A DNA stretch of 64,000 bases from Steroidobacteraceae bacterium (GTDB taxonomy: Bacteria > Pseudomonadota > Gammaproteobacteria > Steroidobacterales > Steroidobacteraceae): NCBI GenBank assembly GCA_027531255.1, contig JAPZRU010000008.1:124001-188000 (forward strand), read 5' to 3'. Within the stretch, counting starts at the first letter, position 1; each line of letters starts with the position of its first letter. A model generated the notes under the pieces. It had not been told where the DNA came from. It worked only from the letters and a program-made list of their open reading frames with translations, and did not search any database. Shown in pieces: positions 10,051-19,865 of this stretch. Made by a program: the position numbers and the translations under genes.

Positions 10051-12237
10051 TCAGTTGCGGTTCGGCGGCGGCGGGGGAGCCGGCTGCTCCGGCGGTGCGC
10101 CCTGCGCGGCGGCCGCCGCGCCGGGGGTGACGATCACGGGCGCCGCGGGACCCGGCGAGCCGGGCACGAGGCCCGTGGACGGGTTCGCCGCGGGGACGCT
10201 GTCCGGCGCCTGCGAGGGCTGCAGGTCCTGCATCGACGGCAGGGTCGGCTGCCGCTCGCCCGGCAGCAGCTGCGCGCGGCCCTTGTTGCGGCCGAGCTGG
10301 AGATCGCGCAGGTAGTTGTACTTCGCGCCGGTCTCGACCGCGATCGCATCCGAGTCCATCAGCACCTTCGGCCGGATGAACACCATCAGGTTCGTCTTGG
10401 CCTTCGAGGTCGTGCGCGTCTTGAACAGGTTGCCGAGCACCGGGATCCGACCGAGGAGCGGCACGCGCGTCTCGCCTTCCCGCAGCTCGTCGGCGATCAG
10501 GCCGCCGAGCACGATGATCTCGCCGTCGGCGGACAGCACGTTCGTCGTGATCGTGCGCTTGTTCGTGATCAGGTCGACGGCGCCGCCGCGGCCCTGCGCG
10601 AGGCTGGACGCCTCGACCTCGATCTTCATCAGCACGTTGTTGTCGTCGGTGATCTGCGGCGTGATCTTCAGGATCGTGCCGACGTCCTGGCGCTGGATGG
10701 TCTGGAACGGGTTGACGACGCCGGGCGTCTGGTTGCCGCCCTGGGCGCTCGAGAACTGGCCGGTGAGGAACGGCACTTCCTGCGCGACCTTGATCTGCGC
10801 CTCCTGGTTGTCGAGCGTGACCGTGCTCGGCGTCGAGATGATGTTCGTGTTGCCGTCGTCGCGGATGGCGCGGAGGATCGCCGCGAAGTTCGTGCCGGTG
10901 TCGCGGATGCGGCCGACGCCGACCGAGATGCCGGTGGGGACCGCGCTCGGGTTGATGTTGTCCGGGTCGAGTGCCGCGGCCACGACCGTGCCGATGGTGG
11001 TGCCGGCCTCGTCGAGCGGCGAGACGAAGCCGCCGGCCGCGATGTTGTCGCGCGAGCCGTCGATCAGCCAGTTGACGCCGAGGTCGGAGGCCTGGTTGCC
11101 GGTGACCTCGACGATGATGGCCTCCACCAGCACCTGCGCGCGGCGGATGTCGAGCTTGTCGACCACCGTCATCAGCTCGCGCATCACCTTCGGCGGCGCG
11201 GTCACCACCAGCGCGTTGGTCGCGGGGTCGGCCCAGATCACGGTGTCGCGACCGGCCGCGCCGGCCCCGGCACCCGCGCCGGCCCCGCCGACGGCCCCGG
11301 CGCCGGTCGTGGCGCCGCCGCCCTGCACCTGCTGCTTCAGTGCGGTGGCGATCTTCTCGGCGTCCGCGTACCTGAGGTAGCGCACCTGAGTGTCGCCGCC
11401 GGTCTCGAGCGGCGTGTCGAGATGCGCGATCAGCGCACGGAGCCGCAGCCGCTGCGACTTCTCGCCGCCGAGCAGCACGCTGTTCGTGCGGTCGTCCGCG
11501 ACCAGCCGCACCTGGGTGCCGCCCTCGGCGCCGGCCTGCGCCTGGTTCAGCGCGTTGACGACGCGCACGACCTCGGCGGCCGAGGCGTTCTCGAGCCGCA
11601 CGACCTCGACCTCGTCGTCGCTCGCGCGGTCGATCCGGTCGATGATCCGGATCATCCGGTTCACGTTGTTGGCGCGGTCCGAGATGATCAGCGCGTTCGA
11701 GGCGGGGTAGGCGGCGAGGTGGCCGTACTGCGGGATGAGCGGCCGGAGGATCGGCACCAGCTGGGCCGCGCTGACGCTCTTCACGATCACGACCTGCGTG
11801 ACGATCTCGTCGGAGGTCGCGCTGACGCGGTCGGGCAGGTCGTTGGCCGGCACCTGCCGCGCGTTGGCGTCCGGGATGATCTTGATGACGTTGCCGGACG
11901 GCACGGCCACGAAGCCGTGCACCTGCAGGATCGCGAGGAAGGCCTCGTAGAACGCCGCCGGCGACATCGGCGTGGCCGACAGCATCGTGACCTGCGCCTT
12001 CACGCGCGGGTCGATGATGAAGTTGCGCCCGGTGACCTGGCTCACCGCCTCCACGATCTGGCCGAGGTCCACGTCGCGGTAGTTCGGCGTGACCATCGTC
12101 TGCGAGTTCTGCGCGAGAGCCGGGAATACCGACAGCGCCAGCGACAGGGCCACGGCACAGGTGACGCTGCGGGCCACCGGCCCGGGGCGGACCGGTCCGC
12201 GGGGCGGCCGCTGCGGTGTCGATTTCGAGTGCTTCAT
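10051..12237 (-). CDS. gspD: Type II secretion outer-membrane secretin GspD
   Basis: A 728-residue secretin forming the outer-membrane channel. It has a signal peptide (basic N-terminus, then VTCAVALSLALSVFPALAQN), then N0 (VTPNYRDVDLGQIVEAVSQVTGRNFIID) and N1-N3 repeats. The secretin core follows, with VPFLTGQFS, LKITPQI and the end motif VPLLGRIPVLGNLFKTR. A Gly/Ala-rich linker (about 11240-11330) interrupts the N2-N3 region. The C-terminus is Pro-rich and runs past the core. ATG 12237 is chosen for its ribosome binding site (GGAGAA, 5-base spacer) and complete signal peptide; a frame-open extension upstream would overlap gspC. The S-domain and pilotin partner are not evident. Confidence 0.95.
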   Translation of the reverse strand: MKHSKSTPQRPPRGPVRPGPVARSVTCAVALSLALSVFPALAQNSQTMVTPNYRDVDLGQIVEAVSQVTGRNFIIDPRVKAQVTMLSATPMSPAAFYEAFLAILQVHGFVAVPSGNVIKIIPDANARQVPANDLPDRVSATSDEIVTQVVIVKSVSAAQLVPILRPLIPQYGHLAAYPASNALIISDRANNVNRMIRIIDRIDRASDDEVEVVRLENASAAEVVRVVNALNQAQAGAEGGTQVRLVADDRTNSVLLGGEKSQRLRLRALIAHLDTPLETGGDTQVRYLRYADAEKIATALKQQVQGGGATTGAGAVGGAGAGAGAGAAGRDTVIWADPATNALVVTAPPKVMRELMTVVDKLDIRRAQVLVEAIIVEVTGNQASDLGVNWLIDGSRDNIAAGGFVSPLDEAGTTIGTVVAAALDPDNINPSAVPTGISVGVGRIRDTGTNFAAILRAIRDDGNTNIISTPSTVTLDNQEAQIKVAQEVPFLTGQFSSAQGGNQTPGVVNPFQTIQRQDVGTILKITPQITDDNNVLMKIEVEASSLAQGRGGAVDLITNKRTITTNVLSADGEIIVLGGLIADELREGETRVPLLGRIPVLGNLFKTRTTSKAKTNLMVFIRPKVLMDSDAIAVETGAKYNYLRDLQLGRNKGRAQLLPGERQPTLPSMQDLQPSQAPDSVPAANPSTGLVPGSPGPAAPVIVTPGAAAAAQGAPPEQPAPPPPPNRN

Positions 12238-12290
12238 GGCTTCTCCGCGCCGATCGCCCGGCGCGCGGTCCTTGATGTAGAGGTACCCGG

Positions 12291-13265
12291 TCATTCGTCC
12301 GTCGGCGGGCCCGAGTCGCGCGGTGGCTGCACCATCTCGCGGGGCTCGCCGAGCGACTGGAGCTGCGAAGCGTTCACGCTGAGTTGCTGCGTGTTGCCGT
12401 TCCGCTCGACCGTTACGGTCGCGGCGCCCGCGTTCCCGAGGCTCCGCAGGATCTCCATGCCGCGCTGCGGGTCGGAGAGCGGCACCCCGTTGACCTGCGT
12501 GACGAGGTCGCCGGGCTGCAGCCCGAGCTGCGCGAACTTCTGGCGGTCCCGCCCCGGGTAGAGCCGGAAGCCACGCAGCTGACCGTCGGCGAAGTCCGGC
12601 ATCGGCCGCAGCAGTTCGCCCACCACTTCGGGGCCCTGCGCGATCAGGCGCTGGACGCTCTCGGCGATGGGCGGCGCGCCGGTGCCGGTCGGGGCGGCCG
12701 CCGCTGGGGGGGATGCGATGCCGGTGCCCGCCGCGAACTGCCGCGGCAGCGGCAGCGTCTCGAGCGCGCCGCCGCGGTCGAGCACCACGCGGTCGGCGTA
12801 GACCGAGTGGAGCCTCACGCCACCGGGCACCGTGGCGCCCACGGCGTACACGCGCGCCGCGGCCGCGCTCTCGCCGAGGATCGCGAGGCCCTTCTCGGGG
12901 TCGCCCGCGGCGATCGTGCCGACCAGTACGAGCGGCACCTGAGTGCGGGGCGCCTCGGCCGCGTTGGCTACCGCGACCTCGGCCCGCCCGAACAGGTGGG
13001 CGTTCAGGATCGTGGCGGGATCGAAGGCGGACTGGGCGGACGGCGGTGGGGGCGGCGGGTCGGCGACCGGCGCCGCGCCCGGCACGAAGCGCCACCCGAG
13101 CAGCGCGAGCTGGGCCGCGACGCCGGCGGCGAGCAGTACGGTGACCACCTGGGGCGCGCGGCTGGCCCAGTCCGGCGACGCGCCGGCCGGCGGTGACGCC
13201 GCAGCCCCGGGACCGGCCGGTCGCCGCCCGAGGCGGCCGGGAATGGCCAACTTCACCCGTACCAC
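12291..13265 (-). CDS. gspC: Type II secretion inner-membrane protein GspC
   Basis: A bitopic protein of about 324 residues that links the inner-membrane platform to the GspD secretin. It has one membrane segment ([19 protein letters not shown]), a Pro-rich periplasmic linker, a homology region ([12 protein letters not shown]...[22 protein letters not shown]) and a C-terminal PDZ domain ([17 protein letters not shown]). GTG 13265 is chosen as the first plausible start downstream of the predicted promoter; GTG 13256 is equally possible, and an open frame extends to 13511 but would run back through the promoter. It is first in the gspC-D-E-F operon; the pseudopilin and GspL/M genes are not in the window. 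Confidence 0.88.
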   Translation of the reverse strand: MVRVKLAIPGRLGRRPAGPGAAASPPAGASPDWASRAPQVVTVLLAAGVAAQLALLGWRFVPGAAPVADPPPPPPSAQSAFDPATILNAHLFGRAEVAVANAAEAPRTQVPLVLVGTIAAGDPEKGLAILGESAAAARVYAVGATVPGGVRLHSVYADRVVLDRGGALETLPLPRQFAAGTGIASPPAAAAPTGTGAPPIAESVQRLIAQGPEVVGELLRPMPDFADGQLRGFRLYPGRDRQKFAQLGLQPGDLVTQVNGVPLSDPQRGMEILRSLGNAGAATVTVERNGNTQQLSVNASQLQSLGEPREMVQPPRDSGPPTDE

Positions 13266-13339
13266 CCGCGCGACGGCGCCGCGCGCGGCGGCACGCGGTC
13301 GACGCGGTGCGACGAGGCGCTCGCTGGAAGCATTGCCGC

Positions 13340-13369
13340 ATGATACGGGGACCGTCACGACGCTCACAA
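13340..13369 (-). promoter_or_regulatory. Predicted sigma-70 promoter for the gsp operon
   Basis: On the minus strand TTGTGA is followed after 18 bases by TATCAT, close to the sigma-70 consensus. The predicted start of transcription, near 13333, is about 70 bases before the chosen gspC start. It is back to back with the clpS promoter. Confidence 0.55.
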
Positions 13370-13445
13370 GCTGCGGATTCGCCGCAGTTTCCGAAGTGGC
13401 GGCGAACCCGGTCGCAGGGGCTGCACGAATTACTCGGCGGTCGGC

Positions 13446-13474
13446 TTGTCTTGCGGGGGCGCGATCCCTATAAA
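13446..13474 (+). promoter_or_regulatory. Predicted sigma-70 promoter for clpS-clpA
   Basis: TTGTCT and TATAAA are separated by exactly 17 bases, a near-consensus sigma-70 promoter and the strongest one seen in the window. Transcription should start near 13481, leaving a leader of about 45 bases before clpS. Confidence 0.7.
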
Positions 13475-13525
13475 GGTTTGCACGCGGATCCGGGCCGCGC
13501 TCGGCGCGCACCGCGCGAGGCGAGC

Positions 13526-13969
13526 ATGGTCGCGGTGCGCGCGAGACGGCAGGTGAAATCCTTGGGTCTGGACTCCAGCGAAGCGATTCGAAGGCCGGGC
13601 GCGCGCGCCGAGGGCGCGGGCGACGACGACGGTCTCCGGGGCGGCGTTCCCGACGACGGTCGTGCCGGCGGCGGCACGGGCCTCGTCGTCGAGGAGCAGT
13701 CGCCCAGGCTCAAGCGGCCGCCGCTCTACCAGGTCGTGCTCCTGAACGACGACTACACCCCCATGGAGTTCGTCGTCGACGTCCTGCAGCGCATCTTCGG
13801 CATGGATCGCGTCAAGGCGACGCGCGTGATGCTGGAGGTGCACACCAAGGGCAAGGGCGTCTGCGGCGTGTACACGTTCGAGATCGCCGAGACGAAGGTG
13901 GCGCAGGTCACGGCCTACGCCCGACAGCACCAGCACCCGCTGCTGTGCACGATGGAAGAAACCGGCTGA
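13526..13969 (+). CDS. clpS: ClpS, N-degron adaptor for ClpAP
   Basis: Delivers proteins with destabilising N-terminal residues to ClpAP. The core from about residue 65 is canonical: [23 protein letters not shown], then the helix with [24 protein letters not shown] and the C-terminal [10 protein letters not shown]. The protein from ATG 13526 is 147 residues, about 40 longer than usual. The extra N-terminal part is Arg/Gly/Asp-rich, and a TTG at 13562 could be used instead. The mobile N-terminal extension of ClpS is the part that enters the ClpA pore, so the long version may be functional. It precedes clpA by 67 bases in one operon. Confidence 0.93.
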   Translation: MVAVRARRQVKSLGLDSSEAIRRPGARAEGAGDDDGLRGGVPDDGRAGGGTGLVVEEQSPRLKRPPLYQVVLLNDDYTPMEFVVDVLQRIFGMDRVKATRVMLEVHTKGKGVCGVYTFEIAETKVAQVTAYARQHQHPLLCTMEETG

Positions 13970-14036
13970 TGGGCGCGAGAGCCTGCGGCGGCCGACACCC
14001 CCGGCCGCACGGCGGGACCCGCGGAGGACACGCAGA

Positions 14037-16313
14037 GTGCTATCCAGCGAACTCGAGTACTGCCTGAACGAAGCCTTCCAGGGCGCACGGGAGGCCAGGC
14101 ACGAATACATGACGGTCGAGCACCTGCTGCTCGCGATCCTGGACACCCCGAAGGTCCGCGAGATCCTGCGCGCCTGCGGCGCTGACCTGGTGAAGCTCCG
14201 GAAGGACCTCGAGCAGTTCATCGACCAGACCACCCCGAAGCTCGCGCAGGACGACGACCGCGAGGTGCAGCCGACGCTCGGCTTCCAGCGCGTGCTGCAG
14301 CGCGCCGTGTTCCACGTCCAGTCGAGCGGCAAGAAGGAAGTCACGGTCGCGAACGTGCTCGTCGCGATCTTCAGCGAGAAGCAGTCGCACGCGGCCTACC
14401 TGCTCGGCATGCAGGACGTCGCGCGGCTCGACGTCGTCAACTACATCTCGCACGGCCTGTCGAAGGTGAAGGACGAGAGCTCCGAGAAGGAGGAGTCGTC
14501 CGCGAGCGAGGGCCCGGAGCGCGACGGCGAGGCGCAGGGCAGCGCGCTCGACAAGTACTGCACGAACCTCAACAAGCAGGCCCAGGAGGGCAAGATCGAC
14601 CCGCTGATCGGGCGCCAGCTCGAGGTCGAGCGGACGATCGAGATCCTCTGCCGCCGCCGCAAGAACAACCCGCTGTACGTGGGCGAGGCGGGCGTCGGCA
14701 AGACCGCGATCGCCGAGGGCCTCGCGCGCCTGATCGTCGAGGGCAAGGTTCCCGACGTGCTGCAGGACTGCACGATCTACTCGCTCGACATGGGCTCCCT
14801 GATCGCCGGCACCAAGTACCGCGGCGACTTCGAGAAGCGCCTCAAGGGCGTGCTCTCGGAGCTGAAGAAGCAGCCGGGCGCGGTGCTGTTCGTCGACGAG
14901 ATCCACACCGTGATCGGCGCGGGCGCCGCGTCCGGCGGCGTGATGGACGCCTCGAACCTGATCAAGCCGGTGCTCGCGAACGGCGAGCTCCGCTGCATCG
15001 GCTCGACCACGTACCAGGAGTACCGCGGCATCTTCGAGAAGGACCACGCGCTGGCGCGGCGCTTCCAGAAGATCGACGTCGTCGAGCCCTCGGTGCAGGA
15101 GACCTTCGAGATCCTGAAGGGTCTCAAGAGCCGCTTCGAGGAGCACCACGGCATCGGCTACGAGGACGACGCGCTGCAGGCGGCCGCGGAGCTCGCGGCG
15201 CGCTACATCAACGACCGTCACCTGCCGGACAAGGCCATCGACGTCGTGGACGAGGCCGGCGCGAACCTGCGCCTCAAGCCGCTCGAGAACCGCCCGAGCA
15301 AGGTCACCGTCGAGAACATCGAGGCGGTTGTCGCGCGCATCGCGCGGATCCCGCCCAAGCAGGTCTCGACCTCCGACCGCGAGGTGCTGAAGAACCTCGA
15401 GCGGAACCTGAAGCTCGTGATCTACGGGCAGGATCCGGCGATCGAGACGCTCGCGGCCGCGATCAAGATGTCGCGCAGCGGCCTCGGCGACCAGCGCAAG
15501 CCGGTCGGCTCGTTCCTGTTCGCGGGCCCGACGGGCGTCGGCAAGACCGAGGTCACGCGCCAGCTCGCGCTCGCGCTCGGCGTCGAGCTCATCCGCTTCG
15601 ACATGTCCGAGTACATGGAGCGACACACGGTGTCCCGCCTGATCGGCGCGCCGCCGGGCTACGTCGGCTTCGACCAGGGCGGCCTGCTGACGGAAGCGAT
15701 AACCAAGCACCCGCACGCGGTGTTGCTGCTCGACGAGATCGAGAAGGCCCACCCGGACGTCTTCAACCTGCTGCTGCAGGTGATGGACCACGGCACGCTC
15801 ACCGACAACAACGGGCGCAAGGCCGACTTCCGCCACGTGATCATCGTGATGACCACGAACGCGGGCGCGGCGGACATGGCGCGCGCGTCGATCGGCTTCA
15901 CGCCGAGCGACAACGCGACCGACGGCATGGAGGCGATCAAGCGGATGTTCTCGCCGGAGTTCCGCAACCGGCTCGACGCCGTCGTGCAGTTCGCGGGCCT
16001 CGACCCGCGCACGATCGAGCGCGTCGTCGACAAGCTCATCGTCGAGGTCGAGGCGCAGCTGGAGTCGAAGGGCGTGTCGATCTCGATCGACGACGATGCC
16101 CGCCGCTGGATCGCGCAGAAGGGCTACGACCCGAAGATGGGCGCGCGCCCGATGGCGCGGGTGATCCAGGAGCACATCAAGCGGCCGCTGGCCGAGGAAC
16201 TGCTGTTCGGCCGCCTCGCGGGCGGGGGCACGGTCCGCGTCTCGGTCTCGCGCGACGGCCAGGGTCTGGCGCTCGACGCCCGGGGCACCGAGGAGCCCGC
16301 GCTGCTGAAGTGA
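14037..16313 (+). CDS. clpA: ClpA, ATPase subunit of the ClpAP protease
   Basis: A 758-residue Hsp100 unfoldase that feeds substrates to ClpP. It has an N-terminal Clp-N double repeat (about 1-145), the first AAA module with Walker A GEAGVGKTAIAEGLA and Walker B VLFVDEIHT, and the second with Walker A GPTGVGKTEVTRQLA and VLLLDEIEKAHPDVFN. The IGL/IGF-type ClpP-docking loop (ASIGFTPSDNATDG) is present. It starts with GTG at 14037 behind a strong GGAGGA ribosome binding site. ClpP itself is not in the window. Its length and domain order are normal. Confidence 0.97.
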   Translation: MLSSELEYCLNEAFQGAREARHEYMTVEHLLLAILDTPKVREILRACGADLVKLRKDLEQFIDQTTPKLAQDDDREVQPTLGFQRVLQRAVFHVQSSGKKEVTVANVLVAIFSEKQSHAAYLLGMQDVARLDVVNYISHGLSKVKDESSEKEESSASEGPERDGEAQGSALDKYCTNLNKQAQEGKIDPLIGRQLEVERTIEILCRRRKNNPLYVGEAGVGKTAIAEGLARLIVEGKVPDVLQDCTIYSLDMGSLIAGTKYRGDFEKRLKGVLSELKKQPGAVLFVDEIHTVIGAGAASGGVMDASNLIKPVLANGELRCIGSTTYQEYRGIFEKDHALARRFQKIDVVEPSVQETFEILKGLKSRFEEHHGIGYEDDALQAAAELAARYINDRHLPDKAIDVVDEAGANLRLKPLENRPSKVTVENIEAVVARIARIPPKQVSTSDREVLKNLERNLKLVIYGQDPAIETLAAAIKMSRSGLGDQRKPVGSFLFAGPTGVGKTEVTRQLALALGVELIRFDMSEYMERHTVSRLIGAPPGYVGFDQGGLLTEAITKHPHAVLLLDEIEKAHPDVFNLLLQVMDHGTLTDNNGRKADFRHVIIVMTTNAGAADMARASIGFTPSDNATDGMEAIKRMFSPEFRNRLDAVVQFAGLDPRTIERVVDKLIVEVEAQLESKGVSISIDDDARRWIAQKGYDPKMGARPMARVIQEHIKRPLAEELLFGRLAGGGTVRVSVSRDGQGLALDARGTEEPALLK

Positions 16314-16381
16314 CCCGTGCCGCCTGACGGGCACGCCAAGGGGCGGGATGCCGCGCGGCTCCCGCCCTTCTCTTTCCGAAG

Positions 16382-16520
16382 TTCCCGAGAACGAGGGCGC
16401 CACCCCGAGGAGCCAGCAGCTCCAACCAGCGAAGGGCCCTTCAGGAGCGAACCGTGGCTCCGCCACCCTTGGATCTCGAAAAACCTGGGCGGGTCCGGAG
16501 CGCCGGCAGGCGACTCCGGA
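16382..16520 (-). repeat. Dispersed 3'-end repeat, copy A (after infA)
   Basis: Read on the minus strand this begins 8 bases after the infA stop with GAGTCGCCTGCCGGCGCTC. After a spacer it continues with GCGGAGCC, then CCTGAAGGGCCCTTCG (containing the perfect palindrome GAAGGGCCCTTC), and ends near CGGGGTG and TCTCGGGAA. The same blocks in the same order occur at 41011-41130 after lpdA. The first block is itself an inverted repeat and may act as a terminator. Copy A is longer because of about 22 extra bases between the first two blocks. Confidence 0.75.
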
Positions 16521-16528
16521 CAATCAAA

Positions 16529-16747
16529 CTACCGTCCGCGATAGACGATGCGACCCTTGGTCAGGTCGTAGGGAGTCATCTCCACCGTCACGATGTCGCC
16601 GGTGAGGATGCGGATGTAGTTCTTCCGCATCTTCCCGGAGATGTGCGCCGTGACGACGTGACCGTTCTTGAGCTTCACCCGGAACGTGGTGTTGGGCAGG
16701 GTCTCGACGACCTCGCCCTCCATCTGGATCGCTTCCTCTTTCGACAT
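16529..16747 (-). CDS. infA: Translation initiation factor IF-1
   Basis: A 72-residue S1/OB-fold protein that binds the ribosomal A site during initiation. The sequence [20 protein letters not shown] and the C-terminal [16 protein letters not shown] are close to those of other gammaproteobacterial IF-1 proteins. The ATG at 16747 gives the exact family length; an open extension upstream is not IF-1-like. It is convergent with clpA, as in pseudomonads, and is followed closely by a dispersed repeat. Confidence 0.97.
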   Translation of the reverse strand: MSKEEAIQMEGEVVETLPNTTFRVKLKNGHVVTAHISGKMRKNYIRILTGDIVTVEMTPYDLTKGRIVYRGR

Positions 16748-16835
16748 GCAGGTACCGGGTGGTGCGGAGGGCGCGCATTGTGCCGAAAAGCACGTTGCAC
16801 CTGCAAACCGCCGCACCGGAGCGGCTGCGGGCGGT

Positions 16836-17540
16836 TCACCGCGTGCCGAGCGTCGGGCGGGCGCCGGGCGGCCAGGCGGCTGCCGCGAGCCTTGCGACGT
16901 GGCTGAGGAACTCGGCCCGGGGGATCGTCACCGCCCCGAGGCTCGCGAGGTGGCCCGTGTGCAACTGGCAGTCGATCAGTTCGATGCCGGCCGCCTCGCA
17001 CCGATCGACGAGGGCCGCGAAAGCCACCTTGGACGCGTCTCGTTCGCGGGTGAACATCGATTCGCCGAAGAACAGGCCCCCGACCTGGACGCCGTAGAGG
17101 CCGCCGACGAGCCGGCCTTCCGCCCAGGTCTCCACCGAGTGCGCCCAGCCGAGGCCGTGCAGTTCGAGGTAGCTGCGTCGCATCTCGGGCGTGATCCAGG
17201 TGCCGGGTTCGCCGTCCCGCGGCGCGGCGCAGCCGTCCAGCACCGCCGCGAAATCGACGTTCACGCGCGTCTCGTAGCCCCGGTTGCGAATCGATTTCTC
17301 GAGGCTCCGGGTCCTGCGGAACGAGCCGGGCCACAGCACGCAGCGCGGGTCCGGCGACCACCACAGGATCGGCTGGCCGCGCGTGTACCAGGGGAAGATG
17401 CCGTGGCGGTAGGCGTGGATCAGCCAGTCCGGGGTCAGCGCGCCGCCCGCGGCCACCAGCCCGTTGGGCTCCGCGAGCGCACTGCCGGCCGGCGGCAGCG
17501 ACTGCGGCCCGTCGTCCTCGCCCAGCCACGGGATTCTCAT
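16836..17540 (-). CDS. aat: Leucyl/phenylalanyl-tRNA-protein transferase
   Basis: A 234-residue enzyme that adds Leu or Phe from aminoacyl-tRNA to proteins with N-terminal Arg or Lys, creating N-degrons for ClpS-ClpAP. Family hallmarks are [56 protein letters not shown] and [15 protein letters not shown]. Its neighbourhood contains its functional partners clpS and clpA. It overlaps the upstream acyltransferase gene by four bases (ATGA), so translation is coupled. Confidence 0.97.
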   Translation of the reverse strand: MRIPWLGEDDGPQSLPPAGSALAEPNGLVAAGGALTPDWLIHAYRHGIFPWYTRGQPILWWSPDPRCVLWPGSFRRTRSLEKSIRNRGYETRVNVDFAAVLDGCAAPRDGEPGTWITPEMRRSYLELHGLGWAHSVETWAEGRLVGGLYGVQVGGLFFGESMFTRERDASKVAFAALVDRCEAAGIELIDCQLHTGHLASLGAVTIPRAEFLSHVARLAAAAWPPGARPTLGTR

Positions 17541-18729
17541 GGCGCGGGCGGGACCTCGTCGCCGAGGTCGAGCGAGTCCCGCATTTCGCGACGGTAGGGC
17601 ACGTGGTCCGCCGCGGCATCCGCGTAGGCGCGGATCGCGGCGCGCTCGTCGTCGAGGAAACGCGCGATCGCGCGCGCGAAGCGCGGGTCCGCGATCCAGT
17701 GCACCGAGCGCGTCAGGGTCGGGGCGAAGCCGCGCGCGATCTTGTGCTCGCCCTGCGTGCCGGGTTCGAAGCGCGCGAGCCCCTCCCGGATGCAGTACTC
17801 GATGCCCTGGTGGTAGCAGGTCTCGAAGTGCAGGCTGTGGAAGTCGCCGGCGGCGCCCCAGTACCGGCCGTAGAGCGTGTCGCGGCCGCGGAAGAAGATC
17901 GCGGTCGCGACGACCTCGCGGCCGGCGCGTGCCAGCAGCACGTGCGGCTCGCAGGCCGGGGTCCGGCTCACGGCCTGGAAGAACGCGAGGTTGAGGTAGG
18001 GTTCGTGGCCGTGGCGGCGGAAGGTCTGCGCGTGCAGCCCGTGCACGTGGCGCCACTCGGCGGCCGACAACTCGGAGCCGGCGCGCCACTCGAACGCGAT
18101 GCCGGCCTCGAACACGCGTCGACGCTCGCGCTTCGCCTTCTTGCGCTTCTCCGCCGTGAAGCTGGCCAGGAAGGCGTCGAAGTCGGCGTAGCCGTGGTTG
18201 CTCCAGTGGAACTGGCAGTCGATCCGCGGCAGGAACTCGCGGCCCGCGAGCCAGTCGGCGTCGGCGTCGGTCGCGAACTGCACGTGCACCGACGATGCGC
18301 CGAGTTCGGCCCTGGCCTCCTGCAGTCCGGCGAGCAGCACCGTGCGCACCGCGCCCGCGTCGGCATCCGGATGGACCAGGAACCGCGGACCGGTCGCCGG
18401 CGTGAAGGGCGTGGCGGTGACCAGCTTCGGGTAGTACCGGAGCCCGTGCCGCGCGTAGGCCTGCGCCCAGCCGAAGTCGAACACGAACTCGCCCCAGGAG
18501 TGCGTCTTCGCGTAGAGCGGCAGCGCGCCGACGAGCCGGGCGCCCTCGCGGACGATCACGTGTGCCGGCTCCCACCCGGTGCCCGGACCGACGCACCCCG
18601 CGCGTTCCTGCGCCGCCAGGAACTCGTGCCGGAGGAACGGCACGCCGCCGAGCTCGAGCGCGTTCCACTCCGCGGCCGCCACCTCGTCGAGGCCGGCGAT
18701 GCGCCGCGAGGTGGGAAGCCCGGCGTCCA

Positions 18730-18730
<1 letters not shown>
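17537..18730 (-). CDS. DUF482/COG3146-type GNAT acyltransferase
   Basis: A 397-residue protein of the COG3146 family, related to FemAB-like and GNAT acyltransferases; its substrate is unknown. Characteristic segments are LPLYAKTHSWGEFVFDFGWAQAYARHGLRYYPKLV, FHWSNHGYADFDAFLASF, KRKKAKRERRRV and LHFETCYHQGIEYCI, with EGTQGEHK-like spacing at PGTQGEHKIARGF. It overlaps trxB by one base (TGATG) and aat by four, so the three genes form one minus-strand operon. In many proteobacteria this gene sits beside aat or the arginyltransferase gene, which suggests but does not prove a link to N-terminal protein modification. Confidence 0.85.
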
Positions 18731-19734
<1,004 letters not shown>

Positions 19735-19755
19735 CTAAGGAAACCGGGGGCTTGG

Positions 19756-19785
19756 CCGCCAGCCGTTCCGGCAGCAGGCTGGCGG
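19756..19785. repeat. Hairpin in the trxB-ftsK divergent intergenic region
   Basis: CCGCCAGCC and GGCTGGCGG form a perfect nine-base inverted repeat around a 12-base loop, midway in the 173-base gap between trxB and ftsK. It could be an operator or an attenuator. No convincing -35/-10 pair was found in this gap. Confidence 0.4.
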
Positions 19786-19865
19786 GGCGGCTACGCCAGA
19801 CGTATCATGGGGTTAAGGGGCATATCTCCAACCGTCTCTAGAACCAGTCACGGGTACCTGCCGCC

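Noticed and set aside
12238-13341. Fusion of GspC and GspD suggested by a continuous open frame
   Set aside because: The gspD frame is open across gspC by GC bias only; the signal peptide and ribosome binding site at 12237 mark the real start.
16316-16338. CGTGCC/GGCACG hairpin after clpA as an intrinsic terminator
   Set aside because: Only six base pairs and no T run. The dispersed repeat nearby is a better candidate for ending transcription.
14040-16523. Minus-strand open frame of over 800 codons opposite clpA
   Set aside because: Same GC artefact. The sense frame is canonical ClpA along its whole length.
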